Source: Chaetoceros tenuissimus (lineage: Eukaryota; Bacillariophyta; Thalassiosirophyceae; Chaetocerotales; Chaetocerotaceae). Taken from it: DNA of 64,000 nt. Of the stretch, positions 62,707 through 64,000 are shown in pieces (the stretch's first letter is position 1; each line of letters begins with the position of its first letter). The position numbers and the translations under genes are program-made. The stretch lies in assembly GCA_021927905.1 (NCBI GenBank), contig BLLK01000047.1, positions 744,001-808,000 of the forward strand, written 5' to 3'. The notes below the pieces were generated by a model. That model was not told where the DNA came from. It did no database searches and worked only from the letters and a program-made list of their open reading frames with translations.

Positions 62707-63178
62707 ATGTACAAGATTGCTAATATTGCTTGCCTTTTCCTTCTCCTAGCTGTTGCAGCTACAAATGCATTCACTGTATCTATGCCAAATGCAGTTCGTT
62801 CCTCTAGTGAATTGAAGATGACTCTTCTTACCTACAATGGAAAGAAGAAGGATTTCAAGGCAGGAACTCCATTGAAGAATGCTTGTGCTAATTTGGGAGT
62901 AAAGCCAAAGTACAGCTGTAAAAAGTAAGTCTTTCTCGTTAACGAGAGAATTTATAGAAGAAAGTGGATGAATGGAAAGAGTGTTCTTTCCTTTATCTAT
63001 CCATCGACACAAAATATTCAATCTCGTCGCTTGTATCTAACTCTCTTTATTTGATAGGGGAGACTGTGGAGCATGTACAATTTCTGTTGGAGGAACCCGT
63101 GTAAAGGCATGTGTTGGAAAGGTTCCACCAGAGCCAAGACTAAAGAGTTTACAAGAGAAGGGATTGGAGATCAAGTAA
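62707..63178 (+). CDS. Small plastid 2Fe-2S ferredoxin-like protein
   Basis: Exons 62707-62924 and 63058-63178 (133-nt intron) give 112 aa. A signal peptide ends in ATNAFTVS. The mature part is short: LLTYNGKKKDFKAGTPLKNA, then YSCKKGDCGACTISVGGTRV with the first three cluster cysteines and KACVGKVPP with the fourth. The spacing Cx4CxxC fits 2Fe-2S ferredoxins. The usual C-terminal third of a photosynthetic ferredoxin is missing, so this is a compact variant. The intron falls between the first Cys and the second. Role: electron carrier of unknown partner in the plastid. Confidence 0.9.
62934..62947. repeat. 14-bp palindrome just inside the ferredoxin intron
   Basis: TCTCGTTAACGAGA, a perfect palindrome starting nine bases after the 5' splice site. 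It could fold back near the donor; effect unknown. Confidence 0.5.
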
Positions 63179-64000
63179 AGAAATGAAAAGCTGTATGAAC
63201 TCATATTAGTGATCAGGTTCATATTTGCAAATTTTGGATACTGACTTACAAATTGAGGCGATATAGAAATACTTTCTCAATATTCACGTATGTCACTTTA
63301 CAAAAAAATGTTTGAACACAATACCTATGATATCATCAATATTAGGTTCATAATCTAGAATAATGTCAGATCTTTATTCTCTGATTATGACAACTATAAA
63401 AGTTCCGATCTACATCAACTGCATTCATAGATGTGAGGAAATAGAACACAAATGAAGTAATTCTTTTTTTCCAGAGTAGGAGAGAATTATTTTCCATGTT
63501 GTTCATTTGATACTTCGATGTCTCTACTGTCTGTGCAGTGAAGAATCATTCTAATCTATGATTTCATTCTAGTTATTTTTCAATATACATGATCTATTGG
63601 TAGAATTATCAATTTTTCAATACATATCATTAATGGAAAGCTCGATTCACATGTAGAGACAAGCAGCGAAGAAAAATGAAAAAAAGTTGAGAAAATTCGT
63701 TGAATTGACATCGTGTATCCGGGTCTTTGTATATATGGTACTTCATAAACTTTTGCAACTTCAAACTCCTCATCGGGTTGGGTTGAACTACGAACACGTA
63801 TCTCCTGACGACGTACAGACGAGAGACATGAGGATTTTGAGGGTTTGTGGCCAAACAACACGCACTTGGAAGTTTGGTTACCCGCCTCGCGAAAAGAGCG
63901 AAGACGATGTATCTCCATGGAATTGAATGGAAACCTATCCCTCTGCATCGTTATAAGTTTTTACATAATAGCCCAAAATGAAGTTGATTTGTTTGACTAG
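63179..64000. other. Intergenic tail of the window
   Basis: No gene recognised. AT-rich to about 63700, then higher GC at 63770-63910 without a convincing frame or domain. A gene may start beyond the window edge. Confidence 0.4.

Noticed and set aside
63580-63948. Overlapping frames on both strands at the window end
   Set aside because: No motif or targeting signal on either strand, and neither looks more coding than the other.

Overview
The window looks like nuclear DNA of a diatom or a closely related alga with a red-lineage secondary plastid, probably a centric diatom. About nine predicted proteins start with a signal peptide followed by the ASAFAP-type cleavage motif (…AF, …GFAP, …EAFAP), which marks plastid import in these algae. 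The DNA is AT-rich and genes are tightly packed on both strands. Introns are short (about 50-140 nt), mostly GT-AG with one duplicated GC-AG case. Gene content (DUR3-type urea transporter, plastid FNR, bestrophin, siroheme methyltransferase, DCP1, RPA32, UBC13, aspartoacylase) fits a photosynthetic stramenopile. The species cannot be fixed from sequence alone.

Layout. 1-7.2 kb: a small MITE with an 8-bp target duplication, then a Ser-rich protein, aspartoacylase, DCP1, AMMECR1 and RPA32, the last with a perfect E2F-like site upstream. 7.3-13.8 kb: five genes, at least four with plastid presequences (CDGSH protein, a multi-span membrane protein, omega-like GST, YchJ/SEC-C protein, atypical SDR). 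13.9-17.9 kb: a 2-kb tandem duplication of a protein kinase gene. 18-34 kb: bestrophin, F-box/LON protein, PLP transsulfuration enzyme, MATE transporter, a Pro-rich plastid protein, Sec14-like protein, a foldback repeat, the urea transporter, and a kinase with a decayed copy of its own 3' end. 34-38 kb: START-like membrane protein and UBC13.

38.5-43.2 kb is a decayed annexin gene split by a 3.7-kb inverted-repeat DNA element. The element encodes a protein with YqaJ-like PD-(D/E)XK nuclease motifs and a Cys-rich tail. 43.4-47.5 kb: a 32-bp minisatellite, a tRNA-Lys(CUU) gene and a plastid FNR fused to a membrane domain of the small-multidrug-export (COG2426-like) family. 47.9-57.2 kb: two membrane proteins, a J-domain protein with three repeated Cys/His modules, and three tandem genes of an unrecognised Cys-rich family. 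57.5-63.2 kb: SMP-30-like protein, a plastid RGG/SAP protein with six repeats of a CysRS-tail-like helical unit, uroporphyrinogen-III methyltransferase and a small 2Fe-2S ferredoxin-like protein.

Strongest candidates for something undescribed: the FNR/membrane-domain fusion, the six-repeat RGG-SAP plastid protein, the Cys-rich tandem family that is gaining exon-intron units by duplication, and the nuclease-bearing element in the annexin gene. All splice models were read by eye from frame, splice-site consensus and family conservation, not from transcripts.
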